From Actinomadura sp. 7K507 (lineage in GTDB: Bacteria > Actinomycetota > Actinomycetes > Streptosporangiales > Streptosporangiaceae): a stretch of DNA of 46,788 nt. The DNA lies in NCBI RefSeq assembly GCF_004348425.1, contig NZ_SMKK01000043.1, forward strand, positions 1-46,788. Reading direction: 5' to 3'. The notes beneath the pieces were generated by a model. That model was not told the origin of the DNA, did no database searches, and saw only the letters and a list, made by a program, of their open reading frames with translations. Position numbers and translations under genes: made by a program. This document shows, piece by piece, positions 38,851-46,788 of the stretch (position 1 is its first letter; each line of letters begins with the position of its first letter).

Positions 38851-39834
38851 TCACCTGCGGCCGGGCGAGAACGAGCGCGCGGCGGCGTAGCCGGGGACCT
38901 CGATCATCGGGGGCCGCTCCCCCACCGCGACGTCCGCGGTGTGGGGGTCATGCCCGTCCGCGCCGCGGCGGAACCGGGTCAGCGCGGTGGACGGGGCCTC
39001 CAGCGGCACCATCCGGCCGTGCCGCTCCAGCCGCGACCAGCCGGTCAGCATGATCTGGCCCGACATCGCGCCGAGGGCCTCGGTCGACTGGTGCGCGTGC
39101 AGCCGCCGGCCGAGGTCGACCTGCGCGATCGCGTCCAGCCCGGAGTCCTGGTAGACGTCCAGCAGGAGGCCGAGCTCCACGCCGTAGCCGGTGACGAACG
39201 GCAGCCGCTCCAGCAGCGCGCGGCGGCCGGCGTACTCGCCGCCGAGCGGCTGGATGACGCCGGCGAGCAGCGGCCAGTGCAGGTTGATCAGGGGGCGCGC
39301 GACCAGTTCGGTCACCCGGCCCCCGCCGCCCTCGACGCGCCGTTCGCCCTCGACGAGCGGGCGGTCGTAGCAGCCCTTGACGTAGCCGACGGACGGGTCG
39401 GTCAGCAGCGGCCCCAGCAGCCCGGTCACGTAGGACGAGGTGAACTCGCGCAGATCGGCGTCCACGAACACGATCAGGTCCCCCGACGTCGCGGCCAGGG
39501 ACTTCCACAGCGCCTCGCCCTTGCCGGACATGCGGCCCTGTCCGGGAAGGACGGCGTCCTGATGGACCACCTCGGCGCCCGCCGCGGCGGCCACGGCGGC
39601 GGTCCGGTCGGCGGAGCGGGAGTCGACCACAACGATCTCGTCGACCAGCGGGATCCGCTCGACCAGGTCCGCCCGGATGGCGGCCACGATCGCGCCGACC
39701 GTCGCCTCCTCGTCGCGCGCGGGCAGCACGACGCTGATCCTGGTGTCGCCCTTGGCGGCGAGCACCAGGCGCGGCGGCCAGTCCTCCGCCGCGCTCGTGC
39801 GGCGGCGCAACCACGAAGCCACCTCAGGCAGCAC
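38851..39834 (-). CDS. gpgS: Glucosyl-3-phosphoglycerate synthase
   Basis: Retaining GT81-family glycosyltransferase, 327 aa, making glucosyl-3-phosphoglycerate from 3-phosphoglycerate and UDP- or ADP-glucose, the first step to methylglucose lipopolysaccharide in actinobacteria. The GT-A fold is clear: ISVVLPARDEEATVG, EIVVVDSRSADRT, GKGEALWKSL, the metal-binding DAD at 125-127, and RRLHAHQSTEALGAM near the C-terminus, which matches GpgS. GTG 39834 has GGAGGGAG five bases upstream. It is a single gene between the acyl-CoA dehydrogenase and ramB. Confidence 0.9.
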   Translation of the reverse strand: MLPEVASWLRRRTSAAEDWPPRLVLAAKGDTRISVVLPARDEEATVGAIVAAIRADLVERIPLVDEIVVVDSRSADRTAAVAAAAGAEVVHQDAVLPGQGRMSGKGEALWKSLAATSGDLIVFVDADLREFTSSYVTGLLGPLLTDPSVGYVKGCYDRPLVEGERRVEGGGGRVTELVARPLINLHWPLLAGVIQPLGGEYAGRRALLERLPFVTGYGVELGLLLDVYQDSGLDAIAQVDLGRRLHAHQSTEALGAMSGQIMLTGWSRLERHGRMVPLEAPSTALTRFRRGADGHDPHTADVAVGERPPMIEVPGYAAARSFSPGRR

Positions 39835-39896
39835 GCGCTCTCCCTCCGTGCGGACCGTCCCGGACGGCGTCCGGACGGGACGTCCCAGACCGGGGC

Positions 39897-39923
39897 GTCC
39901 CTCACCACTGGTCCCTCACCACT
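39897..39923. repeat. Tandem 13-bp repeat GTCCCTCACCACT upstream of gpgS
   Basis: Copies at 39897-39909 and 39911-39923, period 14, in the 178-bp gap between ramB end and gpgS start. They may lie in the gpgS promoter region; function unknown. Confidence 0.55.
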
Positions 39924-40012
39924 AGGAAACGCCAGATCCTCCCAGATCATTCACCGCCGCCACGGAACGGGACGGACCGCCCCGGAGAGTTGACCTGGGC
40001 GCAACGCACCGG

Positions 40013-41482
40013 TCATACGGCGGCGTGCCGGTCCAGGAACTCGTAGACGTCCGCGTCGTCCACCCCGGGGAAGGCTCCGGGCGGCAGGACCGACAGGACG
40101 TGCGAGTGCGCGCGCGCCGACGGCCAGGCCATGCCCTCCCACCGGTCCGACAGCGCCTTCGGGGGCCGCTGGCAGCATTCGCCGTCCGGGCAGGACGACT
40201 TGCGCCGCCGGGACGTCTCCCGGCCGCGGAACCAGCGCGAGTCCTCGAACCGGACGCCGAGCGTGATGGCGAAGTCGCGCTCGTGGGTGGGGTCGATGTG
40301 CGACAGGCACCAGTACGTGCCCTTGGGGGTGTCGGTGTACTGGTAGTAGACCGAGAAGCGGTCGTTCGCGCCGAACACGTGCCGCCCGGCCCACTCGCGG
40401 CACATCCGCTGGCCCTCGATCGCGCCGTCCTCGTCCTGCGGGAAGAGCAGGCCGTCGTTGGCGTAGGCCTTGTAGATGGTGCCGTTCTCGTCGTTCTTGG
40501 TGAAGTGCAGCTCCAGGTCGAGATGGTGGGTCGCGACGTTGGTGAAGCGGTGCGCGGCCATCTCGTAGGAGACGGAGAAGACGTCCGCGAGGTCCTCCAC
40601 CGACAGTTCCCGCGCCGCCTTCGCCTCCTGCAGGAAGGGGACGACGCTGCGCTCGGGCATCATGATCGCGGCGCCGAAGTAGTTGGCCTCGACGCGCTGG
40701 CGCAGGAAGTCGGCGAAGTCGCGCGGCTGGTCGTGGTCCAGCGCGATGTGGCCGAGGGTCTGCAGCAGGATCGTCCGCGGCGTGTGCATGCCGAGCTGCT
40801 CGCGCTCCAGGTAGATCCGCCGGTTGCGCAGGTCGGTGACCGACCGCACGGAGCGCGGCAGGTCCTGGACGTACTGCAGGCTGAAGCCGAAGTGGCCGAC
40901 CAGCGTCATCAGCAGGCCCGGCGACACCGCGCCGCGCCGGTACCCGACCGCGTCGAGGGTCTGGGAGGCGATCGACTCGATCTCGGCGAAGTGGTTGCCG
41001 CGCTCGTGCATCTGGCGGCGCAGCTCGGCGTTGGCCTTGCGCGCCTCCTCGGGGCTCGCGGTCGGCTTGGTCCGGCTGCGCTTGAGCTCCCCGTACAGCG
41101 CGAGGATGTGCTCGATCACCTCGTTCGGCATCCGCTTGCCGACCTTGAGGTGCGACAGCCCGAGCGTCCGGTAGAGCGGGTCGCGCTGCGCCTCCTCCAG
41201 CTCGATCTCCAGCTGCGCGCGGCGGCTGGGCGGCTGGCGCCGCAGCAGTTCCTCCACCGGGCACTCCAGCGCAGCGGCGAGGGCCTGCAGCAGCGACAGC
41301 TTGGGCTCGCGCCGGCCGTTCTCCAGCAGGGACAGCTGGGACGGGGCGCGCCCGACGCGCTCGCCGAGGTCCGACAGCGTCATGCCGCGCCCGCGCCGCA
41401 GATGGCGGAGCCGCTGCCCGAACGTCACGAGGTCTACGTCGCTCGTCAAGTTGAGGGGTTCTTCTGTCCGCAAGGTCGTCAC
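40013..41482 (-). CDS. ramB: RamB-type XRE-family regulator of acetate/glyoxylate metabolism
   Basis: Transcription factor of 489 aa. The N-terminal XRE helix-turn-helix is FGQRLRHLRRGRGMTLSDLG with SQLSLLENGRREPKLSLL; then a central IrrE-like (DUF955) segment with LLQTLGHIALDHDQP, in which the HExxH motif is replaced, and a C-terminal DUF2083-type domain with SYEMAAHRFTNV and several Cys (SSCPDGECC). RamB in Corynebacterium and mycobacteria controls aceA, and this gene is divergent from aceA, as near M. tuberculosis icl1. The start is GTG 41482: a TACCAT -10 box (41494-41489) ends 6 bases before it, indicating a leaderless mRNA. The longer open frame upstream runs through aceA and is an artefact. 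Confidence 0.9.
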   Translation of the reverse strand: MTTLRTEEPLNLTSDVDLVTFGQRLRHLRRGRGMTLSDLGERVGRAPSQLSLLENGRREPKLSLLQALAAALECPVEELLRRQPPSRRAQLEIELEEAQRDPLYRTLGLSHLKVGKRMPNEVIEHILALYGELKRSRTKPTASPEEARKANAELRRQMHERGNHFAEIESIASQTLDAVGYRRGAVSPGLLMTLVGHFGFSLQYVQDLPRSVRSVTDLRNRRIYLEREQLGMHTPRTILLQTLGHIALDHDQPRDFADFLRQRVEANYFGAAIMMPERSVVPFLQEAKAARELSVEDLADVFSVSYEMAAHRFTNVATHHLDLELHFTKNDENGTIYKAYANDGLLFPQDEDGAIEGQRMCREWAGRHVFGANDRFSVYYQYTDTPKGTYWCLSHIDPTHERDFAITLGVRFEDSRWFRGRETSRRRKSSCPDGECCQRPPKALSDRWEGMAWPSARAHSHVLSVLPPGAFPGVDDADVYEFLDRHAAV

Positions 41483-41596
41483 GGGTTCATGGTAGCGGAA
41501 ATTTCGCAGTTCTTCTGTTACTCGCGAGTTCATTAAGGGGTTGCGAGCGGGGCATAGTCGGATCCAGGCACCCAGGGGACGACACGGAAGGGCAAG
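41483..41596. promoter_or_regulatory. ramB-aceA divergent promoter region
   Basis: Contains the leaderless ramB -10 (TACCAT, minus strand 41494-41489), the sequence AACTGCGAAATTT on the minus strand (about 41511-41499) that loosely resembles RamB boxes, a 10-bp palindrome ACTCGCGAGT at 41520-41529, and a weak rightward TTCATT/CATAGT pair (41529-41534 and 41553-41558) for aceA. Confidence 0.45.
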
Positions 41597-42886
<1,290 letters not shown>

Positions 42887-42942
42887 GCCGACCCTGCTCG
42901 CCGGTCTGACCGCCTTCCGGCCCGCTCCCCCGGAACCCCGGA

Positions 42943-42976
42943 GGCCCCCGCGTCCCTACACCCGCGGGGGCCTTCT
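42943..42976 (+). terminator. aceA terminator
   Basis: GGCCCCCGCG (42943-42952) and CGCGGGGGCC (42963-42972) form a perfect 10-bp stem with a 10-base loop, followed by TTCT. It lies 57 bp after the aceA stop. Confidence 0.75.
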
Positions 42977-43057
42977 GGCGTCTGCGGGCGGGCCGCGCCA
43001 CCGCTCTGTGCGAAATTACGTGGTGGCGCGCCGCCCGCTTGCTTAGGCTCCGGGCAA

Positions 43058-43846
43058 GTGGGCGTTCTTCCGTGGGTCTGGTGGTACGGCTTCCGCCGTC
43101 ACACCGCGTATCCGCTCGGTTCCCTGACCGAGTCCGTCACCAACACCGCCTTCGGGTTCATGCGCGCGTACGTCCTGCTGGCGCTCTGGGAGGTGCGCCC
43201 CTCCCTCGGCGGGTACGACGCGGCCGACGCGGTCACCTTCTGCTTCATCACCCAGGCGCTCATCGGGCCCGTCCAGATCTTCGGCGGGATGGACCTCACC
43301 GACCGCATCCGCAACGGCGACGTCGCGATCGACCTGCACCGGCCGGCCGGGCTCCAGGGCTGGTGGCTGGCCGACGACCTCGGCCGCGCCGCGGCCTCGC
43401 TGGTGCTGCGCGCCGGGCCGCCGCTGCTGGCCGGGGCGCTGGTCTTCCCGTTCCGCTGGCCGGGCCCGGCGGGCCTCGCCGCGTTCGCGGCGGCCGTGCC
43501 GCTCGCCGCGGCCGTGAGCTTCGGGCTGCGCTACCTCGTCGCGATGGGCATGTTCTGGCTGCACGACGACCGCGGCCTGCAGGCCGTCACGCTCGTGATG
43601 TCGCTGTTCTTCTCCGGGATGATCCTGCCGCTGGTCGTGTTCCCCGGGGCGCTCGGCACGGTCGCGCGGGCACTGCCGTGGGCGGCCCAGATCCAGGTGC
43701 CCGCGGACGTGTTCCTCGGCCGGTACACCGGTGCGGAGCTGATCGGCGCACTCGGCTTCCAGGCGGCGTGGGCCGCCGTCCTGCTCGGGGCCGGCGCCCT
43801 CCTGACGCGGGCGGCGCGGCGGAAGCTGGTGGTGCACGGTGGGTGA
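43058..43846 (+). CDS. ABC-2 family exporter permease (DUF990/viologen-exporter type), first subunit
   Basis: Integral membrane protein of 262 aa with about six hydrophobic segments. The family marker is DLTDRIRNGDVAIDLHRPAG, cited as DRIRNGDVAIDLHRP, a cytoplasmic loop typical of these paired ABC-2 permeases. The start is GTG 43058; a TAGGCT box at 43044-43049 ends 8 bases before it, so the transcript may be leaderless or nearly so. It overlaps the next permease by 8 bp. The substrate is unknown; members are annotated as drug or viologen exporters. Confidence 0.9.
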   Translation: MGVLPWVWWYGFRRHTAYPLGSLTESVTNTAFGFMRAYVLLALWEVRPSLGGYDAADAVTFCFITQALIGPVQIFGGMDLTDRIRNGDVAIDLHRPAGLQGWWLADDLGRAAASLVLRAGPPLLAGALVFPFRWPGPAGLAAFAAAVPLAAAVSFGLRYLVAMGMFWLHDDRGLQAVTLVMSLFFSGMILPLVVFPGALGTVARALPWAAQIQVPADVFLGRYTGAELIGALGFQAAWAAVLLGAGALLTRAARRKLVVHGG

Positions 43847-44654
43847 CCCGCCGGCCGGCGCCGTGCGCATGTACGGCCTGCTCGCCTGGACGTGGATCCG
43901 GGCGGCGGCGCAGTACCCGGTGTCGATGGCGCTGCTGTCCCTCGCCACGGCGGTCGTCACCGGGCTGGACGCCGCCGCGATCGGGCTCCTGTTCTCCCAG
44001 GCCCCGCGCATCGCCGGGTTCGGCGCATGGGAGGTCCTGTTCCTGTACGGGACGTCGGCGCTGTCCTTCGGGATCTCCGACATCGTGCTCGGCACCACCG
44101 AGCGGCTCGGCCGGCATGTGCGGCACGGGACGCTGGACGCGATGCTCGTGCGTCCCGTGAGCCCGCTCGTCCAGGTCGCGACGGAGGAGTTCTCGCCCCG
44201 CCGCTTCGGCAAGCTCGTCCCGGCGGGAACGATGCTGGCGCTCGCGCTGCCCCGGGCCGAGGTGGCCTGGACGCCGGGCCGGGCCGCGATGATCCCGGTC
44301 ATGGTGCTGTCCGGGACGGTGATCTTCGGGGCGCTGTGGGTGCTGGCGGGCGCGGTGCAGTTCGTGCTGGTCGACAGCCACGGCGCGAGCAAGTCGGTCA
44401 CCTACGGGGGCGCGTTCCTGACGCAGTACCCGATGACCATGTTCGGGCGGGACTTCGTCCGCGGGGTGACGTTCGTCGTCCCGCTGGCGTTCGTCAACTG
44501 GCAGCCCGCGCTGTACGTCCTGAACCGCCCCGACCCGCTCGGGCTGCCGGCCGCGGCGCGGTTCGCGTCCCCGGCCGTGGCGGCCGTGCTGTGCGCGGCC
44601 GCCGCGCTGGCGTGGCGGGCCGGGCTGCGCCACTACCGATCGACGGGGAGCTGA
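43839..44654 (+). CDS. ABC-2 family exporter permease, second subunit
   Basis: Membrane protein of 271 aa, the partner of the preceding permease. The matching cytoplasmic loop is RHVRHGTLDAMLVRPVSPL and at least six hydrophobic segments follow, including MIPVMVLSGTVIFGALWVLAG. GTG 43839 lies within the end of the upstream gene. It is followed at once by the ATPase gene. Confidence 0.9.
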   Translation: MGDPPAGAVRMYGLLAWTWIRAAAQYPVSMALLSLATAVVTGLDAAAIGLLFSQAPRIAGFGAWEVLFLYGTSALSFGISDIVLGTTERLGRHVRHGTLDAMLVRPVSPLVQVATEEFSPRRFGKLVPAGTMLALALPRAEVAWTPGRAAMIPVMVLSGTVIFGALWVLAGAVQFVLVDSHGASKSVTYGGAFLTQYPMTMFGRDFVRGVTFVVPLAFVNWQPALYVLNRPDPLGLPAAARFASPAVAAVLCAAAALAWRAGLRHYRSTGS

Positions 44655-44665
44655 GGCCGGTGCCG

Positions 44666-45646
44666 ATGATCGAGGCCGGGAACGTCGTCAAGTCCTTCAC
44701 CGTCCGGAAGCGCTCCGGCGGCCTGCGGCGCACGCGGACGACCCTGCGCGCGGTGGACGGGGTGTCGTTCACCGTCGAGCCGGGCGAGTTCGTCGGCTAC
44801 CTGGGCCCGAACGGCGCCGGCAAGTCCACGACGATCAAGATGCTGACCGGGATCCTCACCGCGTCGTCCGGCTCGCTGCGCGTGTGCGGGCTGGACCCGT
44901 CACGGCGGCGCACGTCCCTCGCCCGCCGGCTCGGCGTCGTGTTCGGGCAGCGGACGACGCTGTGGTGGGACCTGCCGCTGCGCGACAGCCTGGCCCTCGT
45001 CCGGCGGCTCTACCGGGTCGGCGCGGCCGCGCACCGGACGCGGCTCGCCGAGCTGACCGCGCTGCTGGAGCTGGAGCCGTTCCTGGACACCCCGGTCCGC
45101 CAGCTCAGCCTCGGCCAGCGCATGCGCGGCGACCTGGCCGCCGCGCTCCTGCACGATCCCGAGCTGCTCGTCCTTGACGAGCCGACGATCGGCCTGGACG
45201 TGGTGAGCAAGGCGACCGTCCGCGAGTTCCTGGCGCGGATCAACACCGAGCGCGGCACCACGATCCTGCTGACCACGCACGATCTCGGCGACATCGAGCG
45301 GCTCTGCCGCCGCGTCATGATCATCGACCATGGGCGGCTGGCCTACGACGGCGGGCTGGCCGAGCTGCGCCGGACGGTGGACGCGGGCCGGGTGCTCGTC
45401 GTGGAGCTGGCGCGCCCGGCGCCGCCGATCAGGCTGGGCGGGATCGAGGCGGAGCGGGTGGAGGGGCCGCGGCAGTGGCTGCGGCTGCCCGGCGAGGCGA
45501 ACGCGGCGGCGGTGGTGGCCGGGCTGGCGCGCGACCATGAGGTCCGCGACATCTCCCTGCGGGAGGCCGGCATCGAGGAGGTGCTCGCCGGCCTCTACCG
45601 GGGCGAGCACGCGTACCGGCGGCCGGACCGCCCGGTCGTCCCCTAG
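44666..45646 (+). CDS. ABC exporter ATPase
   Basis: Energises the two ABC-2 permeases, 326 aa. Walker A GPNGAGKST is at 47-55, the Q-loop at about VVFGQRTTLWWDLP, the signature LSLGQRMRGD from 147 and Walker B LLVLDEPTIGLD from 167; the H-loop is LTTHDLGDIERL. The FGQRTTLWWDLP stretch is typical of the ATPases that pair with DUF990-type permeases. ATG 44666 has GAGG nine bases upstream; GTG 44660 is an in-frame alternative. Its TAG stop overlaps the convergent gene's stop. Confidence 0.93.
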   Translation: MIEAGNVVKSFTVRKRSGGLRRTRTTLRAVDGVSFTVEPGEFVGYLGPNGAGKSTTIKMLTGILTASSGSLRVCGLDPSRRRTSLARRLGVVFGQRTTLWWDLPLRDSLALVRRLYRVGAAAHRTRLAELTALLELEPFLDTPVRQLSLGQRMRGDLAAALLHDPELLVLDEPTIGLDVVSKATVREFLARINTERGTTILLTTHDLGDIERLCRRVMIIDHGRLAYDGGLAELRRTVDAGRVLVVELARPAPPIRLGGIEAERVEGPRQWLRLPGEANAAAVVAGLARDHEVRDISLREAGIEEVLAGLYRGEHAYRRPDRPVVP

Positions 45647-46134
45647 GGGCCGTTCCGGGAGGGGCGGCGTTCCATGCCGGAGTAGAAGTCCATGTCGGCG
45701 GAGTCGTCGTCGCGGGCCGAGCTCCAGCGGCGCGGGGCCCACGTCGGCATCAGCAGCGCGAACCCCATCAGCCCGTACACGCCGGAGCCGAGGAGCATGC
45801 GCAGCCCGAAGTCCATGTCCCCGGCCGGCGGCACCCTGCCCGGCAGGTCCAGGGCGCGGCCGGGGTCGATCAGGAAGTAGGCCGAGAAGCCGAGCAGCGC
45901 CAGCGCCGGGACGAGCGAGACCAGCGGCGACGCCCAGCGGGCGACGATGATCACGCCCATCACCAGGCCCACGGCGGCGAGCAGGGCGAATGCGCCGTAG
46001 ATGCGGGTGCGGTCGGTGATCTCCTGTCCGGTGCCGTCGAAGGACTGGCCGGCCTGGACGTATCCCCAGGCCGCGCCGTACACCAGCGCCGGTGTCAGCA
46101 CGACGCCGAGGAAGAAGCCGAACGCATGGCGCAC
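45643..46134 (-). CDS. Small actinobacterial membrane protein, unknown function
   Basis: A 163-aa protein with four hydrophobic segments: FGFFLGVVLTPALVYGAAWG, IYGAFALLAAVGLVMGVIIV, LVSLVPALALLGFSAYFLI and LLGSGVYGLMGFALLM, and a charged tail with DDDSADMDFYSG. I do not recognise an assigned function. GTG 46134 is the only convenient start in the frame. It is convergent with the exporter ATPase, and the two stop codons share the four bases CTAG. Confidence 0.8.
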   Translation of the reverse strand: MRHAFGFFLGVVLTPALVYGAAWGYVQAGQSFDGTGQEITDRTRIYGAFALLAAVGLVMGVIIVARWASPLVSLVPALALLGFSAYFLIDPGRALDLPGRVPPAGDMDFGLRMLLGSGVYGLMGFALLMPTWAPRRWSSARDDDSADMDFYSGMERRPSRNGP

Positions 46135-46434
46135 CGCGCATCACATCCATTCACGCGCGCCCGCCGGGGCGCGGGGTTCCGACAGCGCATCAATCAGAAC
46201 ATGCACATCGGGCATAGCGCAGTAAATCAGTACTGATAACCGGGAGCGACGATCTTCCACGACGACACGGCGCACCCGCACATCCGGCGGCTGGATGTGT
46301 GAACTCTGGGTATGGGCACGGCGTCCAACACACAACAAAATCGTTCACGTTCAGGGCATCGGCCTTCCGACCTCGGCTCCCCCGCCGGCAGAGCAGAACG
46401 GTGGCGTGCCCGAATGCGCTCAAGGGGGACCCAG
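46135..46434. other. Intergenic region, lower GC, with 12-bp palindrome
   Basis: No gene seen. It contains ATCAGTACTGAT at 46226-46237, a perfect palindrome that could be an operator, in a stretch with more A and T than its surroundings. It separates divergent genes. Confidence 0.5.
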
Positions 46435-46788
46435 GTGATCCAGGTGCTGGACCGCGCCGCCGGCACGAGCAGCGGCCGCCTTGCAGGGGAGACGCGGACG
46501 ACCCGGTTCATGGACGGGGTCACCGACTGGGCGGTACTCCTCTTCGCGGCATGGACCGTCGTCTACCACCTCGGGCTGCTGCTCCACCCGCCCACCTGGG
46601 TCCTGCTGCTCGGGTGGCTCGCCGCCTCGGCCGCGCTCGCCGCGCTCTACGCCGCCCGCCGCGGATGGTGGGAGGGCGGGCCGCTGTGGCGGGAGCGCTC
46701 CGCGCCCGCCGCGAAGCCTCCCCCGCGCTCCCTGGCCGTGATCGCGGTGGTGGCGGGGGTCGTGGCGGGGACGTGCGCGGGGCTGAAC
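46435..46788 (+). CDS. Membrane protein, N-terminal part (DUF6077-like), cut by window end
   Basis: An open frame from GTG 46435 runs to the window edge without a stop, 118 codons. It reads VIQVLDRAAGTSSG, then TDWAVLLFAAWTVVYHLGLLL, WVLLLGWLAASAALAALYAAR and LAVIAVVAGVVAGTCAGLN, giving three hydrophobic segments. AAGGGGGA lies about 8 bases upstream. The pattern suggests the start of a large actinobacterial polytopic membrane protein; the family name is tentative. Confidence 0.75.
   Translation, partial: MIQVLDRAAGTSSGRLAGETRTTRFMDGVTDWAVLLFAAWTVVYHLGLLLHPPTWVLLLGWLAASAALAALYAARRGWWEGGPLWRERSAPAAKPPPRSLAVIAVVAGVVAGTCAGLN

Noticed and set aside
43043..44401. Minus-strand frame of 452 codons opposite the ABC-2 permeases
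   Set aside because: Charged, repetitive composition and no ribosome site; the plus-strand permeases have clear membrane segments and motifs.

Overview
The window is high-GC DNA from an actinobacterium. The codon bias, several apparently leaderless starts, a RamB-type regulator divergent from isocitrate lyase, and a glucosyl-3-phosphoglycerate synthase all fit a mycelial actinomycete such as Actinomadura/Thermomonospora relatives; the genus is an inference. The window is mostly a CoA-thioester catabolic island joined to a more ordinary chromosomal segment.

Region 1 (1-11.5 kb) is divergent around 6.7-7.2 kb. Leftward runs a complete peptide/opine-type ABC importer (two ATPases, lipoprotein binding protein, two permeases), followed by a class III CoA-transferase cut by the window edge. 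Rightward runs an acyl-CoA synthetase fused to a TesB-type thioesterase, an SDR, and an APH-fold kinase of the ACAD10/LvaA type. Two copies of one 19-bp operator sit at the two start regions. Region 2 (11.6-28.3 kb) holds an MFE-2-like SDR, an ADP-forming acyl-CoA synthetase, a MaoC hydratase, a TetR regulator, a leftward six-gene operon (second binding protein, hotdog protein, two CoA-transferases, two acyl-CoA dehydrogenases) and a rightward operon (thiolase-fold protein without its catalytic Cys, DUF35 protein, double-length acyl-CoA dehydrogenase). Five copies of TAGAA-N5-YTCYA lie in its two divergent promoter regions. Together these genes could import, activate, dehydrogenate, hydrate, oxidise and cleave (possibly by retro-aldol) a branched or oxo/hydroxy side-chain acid. 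The logic resembles the mycobacterial igr (ChsE1/E2, ChsH1/H2, Ltp2) and Pseudomonas lva systems. No ring-degrading enzymes are visible, so the substrate is open.

Region 3 (28.3-37.5 kb) looks recombined. It has pseudogene debris (MFS N-terminus, acyl-CoA dehydrogenase C-terminus, IS3 and IS256 fragments), a GntR gene with its own operators, a DUF1989 protein, two SDRs, and an operon of flavin monooxygenase, TetR, alpha/beta hydrolase and acyl-CoA synthetase. A homologous acyl-CoA dehydrogenase 3' end lies at each border in the same orientation.

Region 4 (37.5-46.8 kb) is core-like: an acyl-CoA dehydrogenase behind two GTTACC-N3-GGTAAC sites, gpgS, ramB divergent from aceA, a three-gene ABC-2 exporter, a small membrane protein, and the start of a large membrane protein cut by the window end.
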